From Cohnella caldifontis (GTDB lineage Bacteria; Bacillota; Bacilli; Paenibacillales; Paenibacillaceae): a stretch of DNA of 64,000 nucleotides. The notes under the pieces are model-generated. The model was given only the letters and a program-made list of their open reading frames with translations. It was not told the origin of the DNA and made no database searches. Of the stretch, positions 8,509-16,613 are shown piece by piece. Location: positions 39,437-103,436 of the forward strand of contig NZ_JAQZSJ010000013.1 of NCBI RefSeq assembly GCF_029360585.1, written 5' to 3'. Each line of letters begins with the position of its first letter. Within the stretch, counting starts at the first letter, position 1. A program made the translations under genes and the position numbers.

Positions 8509-10251
8509 ATGCGGCTGAATTTTTCCAAATACAATACGCTGCGGAATCAAATGCTGATCGGCTACCTGCTGGTCATGGTCTTGATTCTGAGCTTCGTCGC
8601 GTCGGTGACGTTCGCCTCGGTCTCCGACATGCTCCGCAACAACGCCGAGAAAAATATCCAGCAGACGGCCGTCCAAGCCAACGGCAGATTGGAAGGCGTG
8701 CTGCAGCAGATCAATTCGCTTTCCCTGCAGGTCGCTACGAATATTTATGTCCAAAATCTGCTGTTGGGCGAATTGAACGGCAAACCGGCCTCCTTCACCG
8801 AGAAGCAGAATCTGCCGGCGATCATCAACACGGTCCCGATCTACGCCGACGGCGTGATGTCGGTGGAACTGTTCAACCACAACCGGTATCGATTATACCC
8901 GCTGGACAATAACCTCCTGGAAGCCGAAGTCCAACCGGACTGGATCCAGCGCACGATCGATGCCAAGGGGGACCTGGTGTGGTTCGGGATCGATCCGGCC
9001 GACCCCAACGCCTTGCTGGCCATCCGGCTCGTCACGATGGTGAACCAAAATTTCGAGACGGGCGGGTATTTGCTCGTTCGCATCAACCGCGAAGTATTCG
9101 AGCTCAGGGACTCCGTGCTGCAAGGGAGCCATGGCATGCTGCTGGCGGACAACGACGGGGAAATCATCACCTCCAGCGTCCCCGGGCTTACGCCCGATCA
9201 AGCGGCCGAGCTCATGCGGTCGCGGGACAAGACGGCCGACATCGGATCCAGAAGGTACATGGTCGTCCGCACGACCTCGGAAATCACCGGATGGACGCTG
9301 TTGATCCTGACCCCGATCAGCGAAATCACCAACGGCATTTCGGTGCTGCGCAACGTCATCGTGGTATCGGCCGGCGTCGGCTCGCTGCTGTACGTCATCA
9401 TTTCCCTGCTGTTATCGACCGTCATCGCCAAGCCCATTTTCAAATTGATCCGTTCGATGCGCAGCACGAGGCTCGGCGTACTGAAGCAGGTGGACAACCT
9501 GTCCTCCACGATCGAAATCCGGGAATTGAACCGAACCTATAACGAAATGGTCGACAATATCAACAATTTGATCCGGCTCGTGTACGAGAAGGAGATTTTG
9601 CAAAGCCGTACGGAATTGAAAGCCCTGCAAGCCCAGATCAACCCGCATTTCCTGTTCAATACGCTGGAGGCGCTCTACCGCTCCCTGCTCGAGAAGAACG
9701 AAGAGGAACTGGCGGAATTCGTCCTCGCCATGTCGGAGCTGTTCCGTTACACGATCACGAATCCGAAGAATGACGAATGGGTGGCGCTTCGGGAGGAAAT
9801 GGACCATATCGAACGTTACTTGCGGATCATGAAGACGCGGCTCGGGGATCGGCTGAGGTGGGACATTTCCCTGCCTCCTTTCTTGTCCGAATATCCCATT
9901 CCGAAGCTCATCGTCCAGCCTCTCGTGGAAAATGCCATCACCCATGGCGTGGAACGGCGGATCGGCACCGGCAACATTTCCGTAGCGGTCACTCTTTCGG
10001 AAAACGAGGAATACTTGATCATCTCCGTGCAGGACGACGGCAGGGGGATGGACGAAGAGACGCTTTCGAAAATCCAAAACGCCCTCACGAGCGGAAACGT
10101 CCCTTCGGCGAAAGGCTCCGGCATGGGCATCGCGAACGTGGAGCGGAGAATCCAGCTATACTACGATGAACGGGATCCGGCCGTGGGGATCGAGATCTCC
10201 AGCCGCGAGGGCGAAGGCACCCTCGTGCGAATCCAGCTCCCCTACCATTAG
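8509..10251 (+). CDS. YesM-type sensor histidine kinase
   Basis: A 580-aa sensor kinase. Transmembrane segments lie at residues ~15-38 and ~285-310 and flank an extracytoplasmic sensing domain; a HAMP-like linker follows. The His_kinase domain carries the phospho-acceptor QINPHFLFNTLE, the N box PLVENAITHG and G boxes DDGRGM and GSGMGIANVERR. I chose the ATG at 8509, which gives a canonical N-terminus ahead of the first TM. It forms an operon with the AraC-type regulator 12 nt downstream and a sugar-binding lipoprotein, so it probably senses a carbohydrate. A possible -10 (TATGAT, 8431-8436) lies upstream with only a weak -35. Confidence 0.9.
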   Translation: MRLNFSKYNTLRNQMLIGYLLVMVLILSFVASVTFASVSDMLRNNAEKNIQQTAVQANGRLEGVLQQINSLSLQVATNIYVQNLLLGELNGKPASFTEKQNLPAIINTVPIYADGVMSVELFNHNRYRLYPLDNNLLEAEVQPDWIQRTIDAKGDLVWFGIDPADPNALLAIRLVTMVNQNFETGGYLLVRINREVFELRDSVLQGSHGMLLADNDGEIITSSVPGLTPDQAAELMRSRDKTADIGSRRYMVVRTTSEITGWTLLILTPISEITNGISVLRNVIVVSAGVGSLLYVIISLLLSTVIAKPIFKLIRSMRSTRLGVLKQVDNLSSTIEIRELNRTYNEMVDNINNLIRLVYEKEILQSRTELKALQAQINPHFLFNTLEALYRSLLEKNEEELAEFVLAMSELFRYTITNPKNDEWVALREEMDHIERYLRIMKTRLGDRLRWDISLPPFLSEYPIPKLIVQPLVENAITHGVERRIGTGNISVAVTLSENEEYLIISVQDDGRGMDEETLSKIQNALTSGNVPSAKGSGMGIANVERRIQLYYDERDPAVGIEISSREGEGTLVRIQLPYH

Positions 10252-10263
10252 GAGGAACTCGCC

Positions 10264-11055
10264 ATGAATAAGGATCGAACGACCACCATTCTCGTTGTCG
10301 ACGATGAGCCCATGACCCGCGACGGCTTGAAGAAGACGCTCGAGTCCTGGGGAGCGGGACGCTGCACCGTCATTTCCCTGGATAACGGCCACGCTGCGCT
10401 GGAACTGCTGGAACGGGAGCCGGTCGACCTCGTGATCACGGATATCCGCATGCCCGAAATCAGCGGACTCGATCTGGCGGAAAGGCTGGAAAACCGGCTT
10501 GGCGAGCGCATGCCGCCGGTCATCCTGCTGTCGGGGTACTCCGAGTTCGAATACGCGCATCGCGCCATCCGGATCGGCGTGGTGAATTACCTGCTCAAGC
10601 CGATCAGCAACGCCAAGCTGATCGAAGCGGTGGAGAAGGCGCTGATCGCGGCGGAGAAAAAGAGCCGGATCGCCAGGCTGGAGCGGATCATCGACCCGGT
10701 GCTGGAAGAAGCCCGCGTCAACCAAGCCGAGATCGGCGAATCCGTCCGGGAAGCGCTGCGGTTCGTGGACGGAAGGCTCTCCGAGTCGTTCGGCCTGCAG
10801 GATGTGGCGGAGCACGTCCATCTGAACCCGAGCTATTTCAGCGTCTTGTTCAAGGATCAAATGCAGATGACGTTCAGCGAGTATCTCACCCGCCGGAGGC
10901 TGCAGAAAGCCAAAGAGCTGCTGGTCCAGTCCCGTCTCCCCATCGCGGAGATCGCCGAACAGGTCGGGTATAATTCCGCCAAATACTTCAACAAAATCTT
11001 CAAAGAGTACGAGGGGGACACCCCGAGTCAATACCGCGCGAACATGATCGAGTAA
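10264..11055 (+). CDS. Response regulator, receiver plus AraC-type HTH
   Basis: A 263-aa regulator. The N-terminal receiver has the acidic pair VVDDEP, the phospho-acceptor in LVITDIRMPE, a conserved Ser/Lys region (LLSGYSEFEYA, YLLKPI) and a linker of about 40 residues. The C-terminal AraC HTH runs from FGLQDVAEHVHLNPSYFS to QVGYNSAKYFNKIFKE. It is the cognate partner of the kinase immediately upstream. Its likely target is the adjacent solute-binding protein and an unlinked transporter. Confidence 0.92.
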   Translation: MNKDRTTTILVVDDEPMTRDGLKKTLESWGAGRCTVISLDNGHAALELLEREPVDLVITDIRMPEISGLDLAERLENRLGERMPPVILLSGYSEFEYAHRAIRIGVVNYLLKPISNAKLIEAVEKALIAAEKKSRIARLERIIDPVLEEARVNQAEIGESVREALRFVDGRLSESFGLQDVAEHVHLNPSYFSVLFKDQMQMTFSEYLTRRRLQKAKELLVQSRLPIAEIAEQVGYNSAKYFNKIFKEYEGDTPSQYRANMIE

Positions 11056-11086
11056 TCGCGGCACTGTCCGAGGGGGGATTTGAGCC

Positions 11087-12388
11087 ATGAAAATTCGTAC
11101 TTACGCGGCGCTCCCGATTGCGTTGATCCTGGCATTCGCCGTCGCCGCCTGCGGAGCCGGGAACTCCGGTGTCACGCCGCAACCGGCCGAGAAAATCACG
11201 CTGCGGATGATGTCGCAATGGAATGAAAGCGGCGCGCCGCAGCAATTCAACCTGGCCAACAAAATCATCGATGAATTCCAACGGGCCAATCCGAATATCA
11301 CGATCGAAAACCAGGTGCTCGAAACGGAGCTGTACAAGAGCAAGCTGAAGGTTCTATCGGCTTCCAATTCCCTTCCCGATATCGGCTTTACGTGGGCGGC
11401 CGGCTTCATGGAACCCTACGTGAAAGCGGACATGTTCGCTCCGCTTAACGACATCGTAGACGGCGAACTGAAAGACCAGTTCGTGAAAGGCACGGTCGAG
11501 GCATACTCGTACAATGGCAAGGCCTATGCGCTTCCGGTCGAGCTCAACATCGTTCCGGTCTATTACAACAAAGCGATTTTCTCGAAATATCATTTGCAGC
11601 CGCCGACCGATTTCGAATATTTTATGTCCGCCATCAAAATCCTCAAGTCGAACGGAGTCAAGCCGATTGCTCTGGGCGGCAAAGAAGGCTGGACCGCATC
11701 CTTCTGGTACATGTATCTGGCCGATCGTCTCGGCGGGCCGGATCTGCTCGACCAAGCGGTGGCGAACAACGACTTCACGGACCCGAATCTGATCGAAGCC
11801 GCCCGGATGTCCCAGGAGTTGGTGGACCAGGGCGCATTCAGCAAAGGTTTTATCGGCATGTCCAACGACGAAGCGAAACCTCTGTTCATGAACGGGCTGG
11901 CGGCCATGTATATGGCGGGCACGTGGGAGGTTCCGAACTACACGACGAGCCCGGACACTTCGCAGTCCGTCAAATACAGCATCGGCTATTTCAAATTCCC
12001 GACGATCAAAGGCGGCAAAGGCGATATCAACGATTGGGTAGGCGGACCGGGCGTCGCCCTCTTCGTCGCCAACCACTCCAAACACGTCCGAGAAGCCAAG
12101 AAGTTCGTCACGTACTTCACGAAACGTTGGGGCGAAGCTTCCGTCACCGAAGCCGGCATCGTGCCCGCCACGAAAGTGGATACGAGCAAAATCCAACTCC
12201 CCCAGATGTACATCGACCTGCTGAACGAGCTGGCTTCGGCCAAGAAGGTCACGAATTACCTGGACGTCCAGATGAAGCCGGTCGCCGCCGAAGGCCACCG
12301 CAACCTCGTGCAGGCGCTGTTCGGCAAGCAGATCACGCCGGAGGAATTCGTTGCCCAGCAGGATAAGCTTCTGAAGGACGGCAGGTAA
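11087..12388 (+). CDS. ABC transporter sugar-binding lipoprotein
   Basis: A 433-aa family 1 extracellular solute-binding protein. The signal peptide ends in a lipobox (VAAC) followed by GAGNSG, so it is lipid-anchored outside the membrane. The mature part has the fold pattern of oligosaccharide receptors (LPDIGFTWAAGFMEPYV, ALPVELNIVPVYYNKAIF, MYMAGTWEVPNY). It is third in the kinase-regulator operon, 31 nt downstream of the regulator, with AGGGGGG ahead of its ATG. No permease or ATPase genes flank it, so it must either serve permeases encoded elsewhere or act as a ligand-presenting co-sensor. Confidence 0.88.
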   Translation: MKIRTYAALPIALILAFAVAACGAGNSGVTPQPAEKITLRMMSQWNESGAPQQFNLANKIIDEFQRANPNITIENQVLETELYKSKLKVLSASNSLPDIGFTWAAGFMEPYVKADMFAPLNDIVDGELKDQFVKGTVEAYSYNGKAYALPVELNIVPVYYNKAIFSKYHLQPPTDFEYFMSAIKILKSNGVKPIALGGKEGWTASFWYMYLADRLGGPDLLDQAVANNDFTDPNLIEAARMSQELVDQGAFSKGFIGMSNDEAKPLFMNGLAAMYMAGTWEVPNYTTSPDTSQSVKYSIGYFKFPTIKGGKGDINDWVGGPGVALFVANHSKHVREAKKFVTYFTKRWGEASVTEAGIVPATKVDTSKIQLPQMYIDLLNELASAKKVTNYLDVQMKPVAAEGHRNLVQALFGKQITPEEFVAQQDKLLKDGR

Positions 12389-12447
12389 ACTTCCCCGATT
12401 TGAGTCGTCCCAACGGAATGAAACTGGCACGCATGGGCATTTACCCT

Positions 12448-12455
12448 CATACAAT
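12448..12455 (+). promoter_or_regulatory. Sigma-E-like -10 element upstream of sigK
   Basis: The octamer CATACAAT matches the sigma-E -10 consensus and lies 51 nt upstream of the sigK start. In Bacillus, sigK is transcribed by sigma-E RNA polymerase with SpoIIID. The -35 region here is weak, so this rests on the -10 match and the gene's identity. Confidence 0.5.
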
Positions 12456-12505
12456 GGTAATGTTCTGTTCGCAACATCGACCTACACAGCGGAGGTGGCT
12501 TGCGC

Positions 12506-13207
12506 GTGCCCGGTTTCATCGCTTCGATTGCGCTGTTCCTGAAACAGCTCTCGCTCCTGGTCTCCTACGTCAAAAACAACGCCTTCCCCCAGCCCCTGAC
12601 GGATGAAGAAGAAGCCCTGCACCTGCAGCGGATGGGCGAAGGGGATCCGCACTCCCGCAACCTGCTGATCGAGCACAACCTGCGGCTCGTCGCCCACATC
12701 GTCAAGAAGTTCGACAACACCGGGGAAGATTTGGAGGATCTGATCTCCATCGGCACGATCGGCCTGATCAAAGCGATCGAGAGCTTCCAGGTCGGCAAAG
12801 GCACGAAGCTCGCGACGTTCGCCGCCCGTTGCATCGAGAACGAGATCCTGATGCACCTCCGTTCCCTGAAGAAGACGCGGAAAGACGTCTCGCTGCACGA
12901 CCCGATCGGCACGGACAAGGAAGGCAACGAAATCACGCTGCAGGACATCCTCGGCACCGAGACCGACGAAGTCGTGGACAAAGTGCAGCTGAAAATCGAG
13001 AAGAGCAAAATCTACCGGAATTTAGATATCCTGGATGAACGGGAGCAAGAAGTCATTCGGGGACGCTTCGGCCTCGACGGCGGCGGGGACGAACGCACCC
13101 AGCGCGAGATCGCGCGGGAGCTCGGCATTTCGCGCTCGTACGTGTCGCGCATCGAGAAGCGGGCGCTGATGAAGCTGTACCATGAGTTTTATAAGGCGAA
13201 GAAGTGA
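12506..13207 (+). CDS. sigK: RNA polymerase sporulation sigma factor SigK (pro-sigma-K)
   Basis: A 233-aa late mother-cell sigma factor. Region 2 includes [35 protein letters not shown] and [18 protein letters not shown]; region 4 ends with [21 protein letters not shown] start it at GTG 12506, 10 nt after GGAGG, rather than TTG 12500, which is only 4 nt away. The GTG gives a hydrophobic leader of exactly 20 residues before YVKNNAFPQ, the known pro-sigma-K processing point cut by SpoIVFB. The gene is continuous, with no skin-type element splitting it, unlike B. subtilis. A diverged copy of its central part lies 600 bp downstream. Confidence 0.95.
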   Translation: MPGFIASIALFLKQLSLLVSYVKNNAFPQPLTDEEEALHLQRMGEGDPHSRNLLIEHNLRLVAHIVKKFDNTGEDLEDLISIGTIGLIKAIESFQVGKGTKLATFAARCIENEILMHLRSLKKTRKDVSLHDPIGTDKEGNEITLQDILGTETDEVVDKVQLKIEKSKIYRNLDILDEREQEVIRGRFGLDGGGDERTQREIARELGISRSYVSRIEKRALMKLYHEFYKAKK

Positions 13208-13224
13208 TAGGCTTCTAGAGATGC

Positions 13225-13265
13225 GCAATCCCGCCGTGCGGTAGCGTGGCGGGATTGCGTGTTTT
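13225..13265 (+). terminator. sigK terminator
   Basis: Perfect 11-bp arms GCAATCCCGCC / GGCGGGATTGC with a 12-nt loop are followed by GTGTTTT. The hairpin begins 17 nt after the sigK stop codon. Confidence 0.9.
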
Positions 13266-13308
13266 CGGTTGGTGCACATTATTTGTGCCTATTTTCTGTT
13301 CGGTATAT

Positions 13309-13473
13309 TCAACCAAGTGCGGTATCAATTTCTGTACGATACATAAACTTGCTGTGTTTCGCCTCCAATACAATCTCTCCCTTCGCATGAAAGTTATCAA
13401 TAACAATTAAGTGGTCGATTAAGTAAGCGCAAGAAGTAAATCTTGAATCTTTATGGCCCGGATGTTAGTGAGC
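13309..13473 (-). other. Short open stretch without a start, possible gene remnant
   Basis: Between the sigK terminator and the sigK-like fragment the DNA becomes AT-rich. One minus-strand frame is open for about 52 codons and ends at TGA 13309-13311. It reads coherently (it includes YLIDHLIVIDNF and GEIVLEAKHSKFMYRTE), but has no usable start and is closed upstream by TAA. I do not recognise the sequence. It may be the decayed 3' end of a gene brought in with the island, or simply chance. Confidence 0.2.
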
Positions 13474-13542
13474 AAAGACACGAAGACCGCGACGTTTGCG
13501 GTGCGCTGTATCAAAAACGAGATTTTAATCAGGGGTGATTAA
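13453..13542 (+). pseudogene. Degenerate sigK fragment at the island edge
   Basis: A 29-codon open frame (ATG to TAA) whose middle reads KTATFAVRCIKNEIL, against [15 protein letters not shown] in intact sigK. A hand alignment of 13468-13530 with sigK 12791-12853 gives 46 identical bases of 63, with most differences at third codon positions. The similarity ends abruptly on both sides. It covers the segment (RCIENEIL) around which skin-type elements split sigK in other spore formers, so it may be a relic attachment site. It could also be part of an unrelated diverged sigma gene. Confidence 0.6.
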
Positions 13543-13578
13543 AAACAAAGGAACCGCACCGAATGGGCTGGTTCCTTT
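13543..13578 (-). terminator. Terminator of the ABC-3C cassette
   Basis: Arms AAAGGAACC / GGTTCCTTT with a 14-nt loop are followed on the minus strand by GTTTTT. It lies 19 nt after the stop of the ABC ATPase gene. The A-rich left flank and T-rich right flank make it potentially bidirectional. Confidence 0.8.
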
Positions 13579-13596
13579 AATTTAACTAACATCTCC

Positions 13597-15447
13597 TTAG
13601 CTTTTCAAAAGTTTGTCATGCTTAAACAAAGTCAAAATTACATTGTCCTCATTGTAAAGCTGACTCTCCTTAATACTTCCCGTTAGGAATACTTGACCTG
13701 TTTCTGTCTGTTCAACTAATTCAAGAAATCTACTGTATTTATCATGATCTAAATCTTTATCCTTTGGAGAATCAAATAAAACGAATCCTAGATGATTTAT
13801 GTCAACAATATCCTTAACTTGAAACAACGAATTAATGTATGTTAATCGTGTGGCCACTTTTAAGCTTGCCGATGAAATATTTTTTACTTCAGTTTCACTT
13901 ATTACAGGTGAGTATTCTGAATCAATTGAAGCACTTAGATTTTCTCCAAAAATGTAATCTAGTTGATTTGAAAATAAATCTATCCATTCATCTAGCTTTT
14001 CACTGTCTGTAAACTTAATTGTTTTCTCTAAATCGTCTAATACTTCCCTAGCTTCAGCAATCTTACTTTCAATTTCATTTTTTTCAGTTCTTAATTTATT
14101 TCGATGTTCTAAATATTTTAAATACGACTCTAATTGTTGTTCTTCCTTCGTCAAAACTGCTAAACGAACTTTTATAGATTCAATTAAATCCTCCACAGGA
14201 TTTTGGATTTCTTTTTGTTTTTTCAAAAAATCAAATCTATATTTCGCTAATTTACTTTCAATATTCTTCATTTGATTCTCGTAATCTTTAATCTGATCAA
14301 AGATTTCTTTCCGTAAATTACTTGCTTCGTAAAATGACTCTTCTAACATTCTTTTGTATTGCGAAACCTTTTCTATATCATTTGCTCCAATAGGGTTTTT
14401 GCAAAATGAACATTCATTTTCATTAAGATTGTGGGTGTGTGAATCAATAATGTTTAGACAGACAGGGCACCTTTCAACAGGAATATGAGTGATTACTTGT
14501 CTAGCTACAATCATTTTTTTTAATTTTTTTATTTCTAGTTGTAGAGTATTTGACATATTTGTCACATCGTCGCGTTCAAGAGTTAAATCCCTTATTTTGT
14601 TGCGAAGTTCAAGGATTTCTTCTTTGAACTTTATCATTTCATTGTCAACTATTTTGATATTTAATTTTTCGAGTGAGGAAAGATATTTAGCATTTTCAAT
14701 TGACAGCTTTTCCTTCTCTTCATAAATCTTTTGTAATTTTCCCTTGATTTTGTTAGTGTCTCTTATCTTTTGTAACTCAGAATGTTCATCCGCATTTACC
14801 TCTTCAAGCATATCTAGCTTAGCATTAACGTTTGAACGTTCCTTAAGTAGGGATTGTAGCTTAAACCTCGCTTTTTGTACTTCATTATTATCTTTTCCTA
14901 GAATTGCCTCGATAATGGCTTTTTTTATCAGTTCTTGATTATTAATATAGCTCTTCTTTACTCCGCCGAGGTCAGCGATAATTTTAAACGCCGGTGTATC
15001 TTGGTCAGCAGTTATCGCTCTTAATAAGAAGTAGTATCTCATGCTGGCTTTGTTATTATTTCCATAAATAATTTCTTGCTTTTCAAAGCCTTCATTTTCA
15101 AGCAAAAAATCAGAAAACTCATCTAATTCCATGATCTGGACTTCTTCTTCTAGAAGCATTCTATCTTGATTCATCGGAACAATAATTATCGTTTCTGAAA
15201 ATGGCAGTTTTCTTATTATTCGATATATATTTCCATTTTTTAGTTCAACATCAAGTTCTACATTTGTAGTTAAATTGTGTTTTGAGATTTCGTCAATAAA
15301 GTTCTCAATATTAGTACCCAACGCATACAGAATTAATTTTATTAATGTTGTCTTTCCTGTGTTATTTTCACCCAATATATAATTTATTTTACCAAAGGTA
15401 ATAGATAAACCAAGAGTTCCTTTTACCGTTAATTTCTCAATGAACAT
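13597..15447 (-). CDS. ABC-3C type ATPase with Rad50-like zinc hook
   Basis: A 616-aa SMC/Rad50-type ATPase. Walker A is GENNTGKTT (residues 26-34). Long coiled coils (~200-310 and ~355-480) flank a zinc hook of CPVC (327-330) and CSFC (346-349). A degenerate signature (SSASLKVA, ~525-532) and a Walker B region FVLFDSPKD (~555-563) follow. This architecture with two small upstream partners matches the ABC-three-component (ABC-3C) class predicted by comparative genomics to be biological-conflict systems. It overlaps the preceding gene by 11 nt. Base composition is far more AT-rich than in the flanking genes, indicating horizontal acquisition. Specificity is unknown; the class is called from architecture and context. 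Confidence 0.8.
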   Translation of the reverse strand: MFIEKLTVKGTLGLSITFGKINYILGENNTGKTTLIKLILYALGTNIENFIDEISKHNLTTNVELDVELKNGNIYRIIRKLPFSETIIIVPMNQDRMLLEEEVQIMELDEFSDFLLENEGFEKQEIIYGNNNKASMRYYFLLRAITADQDTPAFKIIADLGGVKKSYINNQELIKKAIIEAILGKDNNEVQKARFKLQSLLKERSNVNAKLDMLEEVNADEHSELQKIRDTNKIKGKLQKIYEEKEKLSIENAKYLSSLEKLNIKIVDNEMIKFKEEILELRNKIRDLTLERDDVTNMSNTLQLEIKKLKKMIVARQVITHIPVERCPVCLNIIDSHTHNLNENECSFCKNPIGANDIEKVSQYKRMLEESFYEASNLRKEIFDQIKDYENQMKNIESKLAKYRFDFLKKQKEIQNPVEDLIESIKVRLAVLTKEEQQLESYLKYLEHRNKLRTEKNEIESKIAEAREVLDDLEKTIKFTDSEKLDEWIDLFSNQLDYIFGENLSASIDSEYSPVISETEVKNISSASLKVATRLTYINSLFQVKDIVDINHLGFVLFDSPKDKDLDHDKYSRFLELVEQTETGQVFLTGSIKESQLYNEDNVILTLFKHDKLLKS

Positions 15448-15772
15448 CAGTCATTGCCTCCTTGAACTGTTTCAGAACATGGAGACCTTCATTAGTAATT
15501 AATATCTGAGAATTAAATTCTGATTCATTCTCTATCTTGATCAATCGTCTACTTGTCAGAATCACAATGGCTGTGTCTAAAGAATTTATTGCTTCATTAG
15601 AACGTCTGCCTATAAGATTGTGAACCAATGAAATTCGATTATATTTCAAACCAAAAGTTTGTCTGGATGACAGTCTTTCCAATAGTTGAATTGAGCAAAG
15701 AAAAGGATCTAACTCAACATCTTCATCAAAAAACCAATCTTTTGGACGATCTATAAACATTAATACATTCAT
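15437..15772 (-). CDS. Small middle component of the ABC-3C cassette
   Basis: A 111-aa protein sandwiched between the third component and the ATPase. Its ATG overlaps the upstream stop by 4 nt (ATGA) and its own stop overlaps the ATPase start by 11 nt. The centre and C-terminus (NRISLVHNLIGRRSNEAINSL, LTSRRLIKIENE, ILITNEGLHVLKQF) look like a compact winged-helix fold, which fits the MC (middle component) proteins of ABC-3C systems. MC proteins are thought to link the ATPase to the effector. The assignment relies on size, position and fold impression. Confidence 0.6.
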   Translation of the reverse strand: MNVLMFIDRPKDWFFDEDVELDPFLCSIQLLERLSSRQTFGLKYNRISLVHNLIGRRSNEAINSLDTAIVILTSRRLIKIENESEFNSQILITNEGLHVLKQFKEAMTDVH

Positions 15773-16308
15773 GACGCATCATCAACCTTCCATCTTAATG
15801 CGCAGTTTGATGTTGCAATATAAAGGAGACCCTCTAGAAAGGCCTCATCAATATTTAAAATATCTTCAAATCGACTAATAATCCTTGGGAATTCTCTAAA
15901 TATATCTTCACTTTTGTACTTTAAAAGTTCCCCATCTTCTAGGGGCATTACAACCTTCGAAACCGCCGTCAAAAGATTCTCATACACATCTGATAAAATT
16001 TGTTTTCCATGTTCGGACTTTTTCAAGTCAAAAATAATACTAAGTGCATTCAACTTTGCAGAAATTGCTCTAAGGCGCATTTGACTGTTCATCTTTCCGG
16101 CGATCAATTTTTTGAGTAAAGTAGAATTGTCTTGATCCTTATCCAAGTCAAATGTAGGTTCTTTTCGTATAGGCTTAGTTGCTTTAGATTCGTACTCTTG
16201 ATATACGATTTGTTTATCGATTTTGTCTCTGCCAATTAGATCACGACCGACTTTATTGTGGGATTGCTCTATATTACCTGCCAATCTTATCACGTCCCAC
16301 AAAGTCAC
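15769..16308 (-). CDS. Third component of the ABC-3C cassette with VGRD-K motif
   Basis: A 179-aa reading frame. Near its N-terminus is QSHNKVGRDLIGRDKIDKQ, a motif common at the junction of conflict-system modules. After a charged linker, residues ~65-175 form an all-helical domain (KMNSQMRLRAISAKLNALS, HGKQILSDVYENLLTAVSK, EAFLEGLLYIATSNCALRW) resembling the ABC-3C C-terminal domain. The only start codon near the top is a GTG at 16308 lying directly against its Shine-Dalgarno-like GAAGG. The frame overlaps by 35 nt a short upstream gene encoding a TM segment and a second copy of the same motif. The native product may therefore be a membrane-anchored fusion made by frameshifting, or one gene broken by an indel. 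Confidence 0.6.
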   Translation of the reverse strand: MTLWDVIRLAGNIEQSHNKVGRDLIGRDKIDKQIVYQEYESKATKPIRKEPTFDLDKDQDNSTLLKKLIAGKMNSQMRLRAISAKLNALSIIFDLKKSEHGKQILSDVYENLLTAVSKVVMPLEDGELLKYKSEDIFREFPRIISRFEDILNIDEAFLEGLLYIATSNCALRWKVDDAS

Positions 16309-16441
16309 CCTTCACTTGGTTGTGTGACTGAGTAATTTGATTTCTATTGCTTATTTTCACTTTCATGATGACAAAACTTAAAGTAGCCCCGGCTAAAAAT
16401 GAAACAATGTAGCCGATAACATCTTTCAAAGTAATGTCCAA
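16274..16441 (-). CDS. 55-aa single-TM peptide with VGRD-K motif
   Basis: TTG at 16441 lies 8 nt after AGGGAG and opens a 55-codon frame. Residues ~8-28 are one membrane segment (IGYIVSFLAGATLSFVIM), followed by a basic stretch and QSHNQVKGDFVGRDKIGR, then TAA. The next gene repeats nearly the same motif in the +1 frame within 30 nt. Omitting one base just before the TAA would join the two into a single protein: TM, two motif copies, helical domain. It is either a separate small membrane partner or the 5' part of a frameshifted third component. Confidence 0.55.
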   Translation of the reverse strand: MDITLKDVIGYIVSFLAGATLSFVIMKVKISNRNQITQSHNQVKGDFVGRDKIGR

Positions 16442-16499
16442 GTTTCTCTCTCCCTAATAAATGTTATTAATTAGGTAAAGAGTAACAATTTCCATGCCT

Positions 16500-16516
16500 C
16501 TTGCCTAGTATGCAAG
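16500..16516 (-). promoter_or_regulatory. Dyad upstream of the ABC-3C cassette
   Basis: A 17-bp inverted repeat, CTTGC-N7-GCAAG, lies 59 nt upstream of the TTG start of the membrane peptide, in an AT-rich stretch that probably holds the cassette promoter. It could be an operator. No clear -35/-10 pair was found. Confidence 0.3.
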
Positions 16517-16613
16517 TAAATTTTTATAAATATATTGAAACCTTTGGACTATCTACTATTGCTTTTCATCATCCATTGAAATAAATGCATCTTTTCGAAA
16601 TTCGTCTTGAATT

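Noticed and set aside
12500..12502. TTG as the sigK start
   Set aside because: Only 4 nt from GGAGG, whereas GTG 12506 gives a 20-residue pro-leader as in known pro-sigma-K.
12506..13207. Skin-type element splitting sigK
   Set aside because: The sigK frame is complete from the pro-leader to region 4 with no interruption; only the separate downstream fragment is suspicious.
13215..13406. A 63-codon minus-strand frame after sigK
   Set aside because: It runs through the sigK terminator hairpin, and another frame in the same place reads more like a gene remnant.
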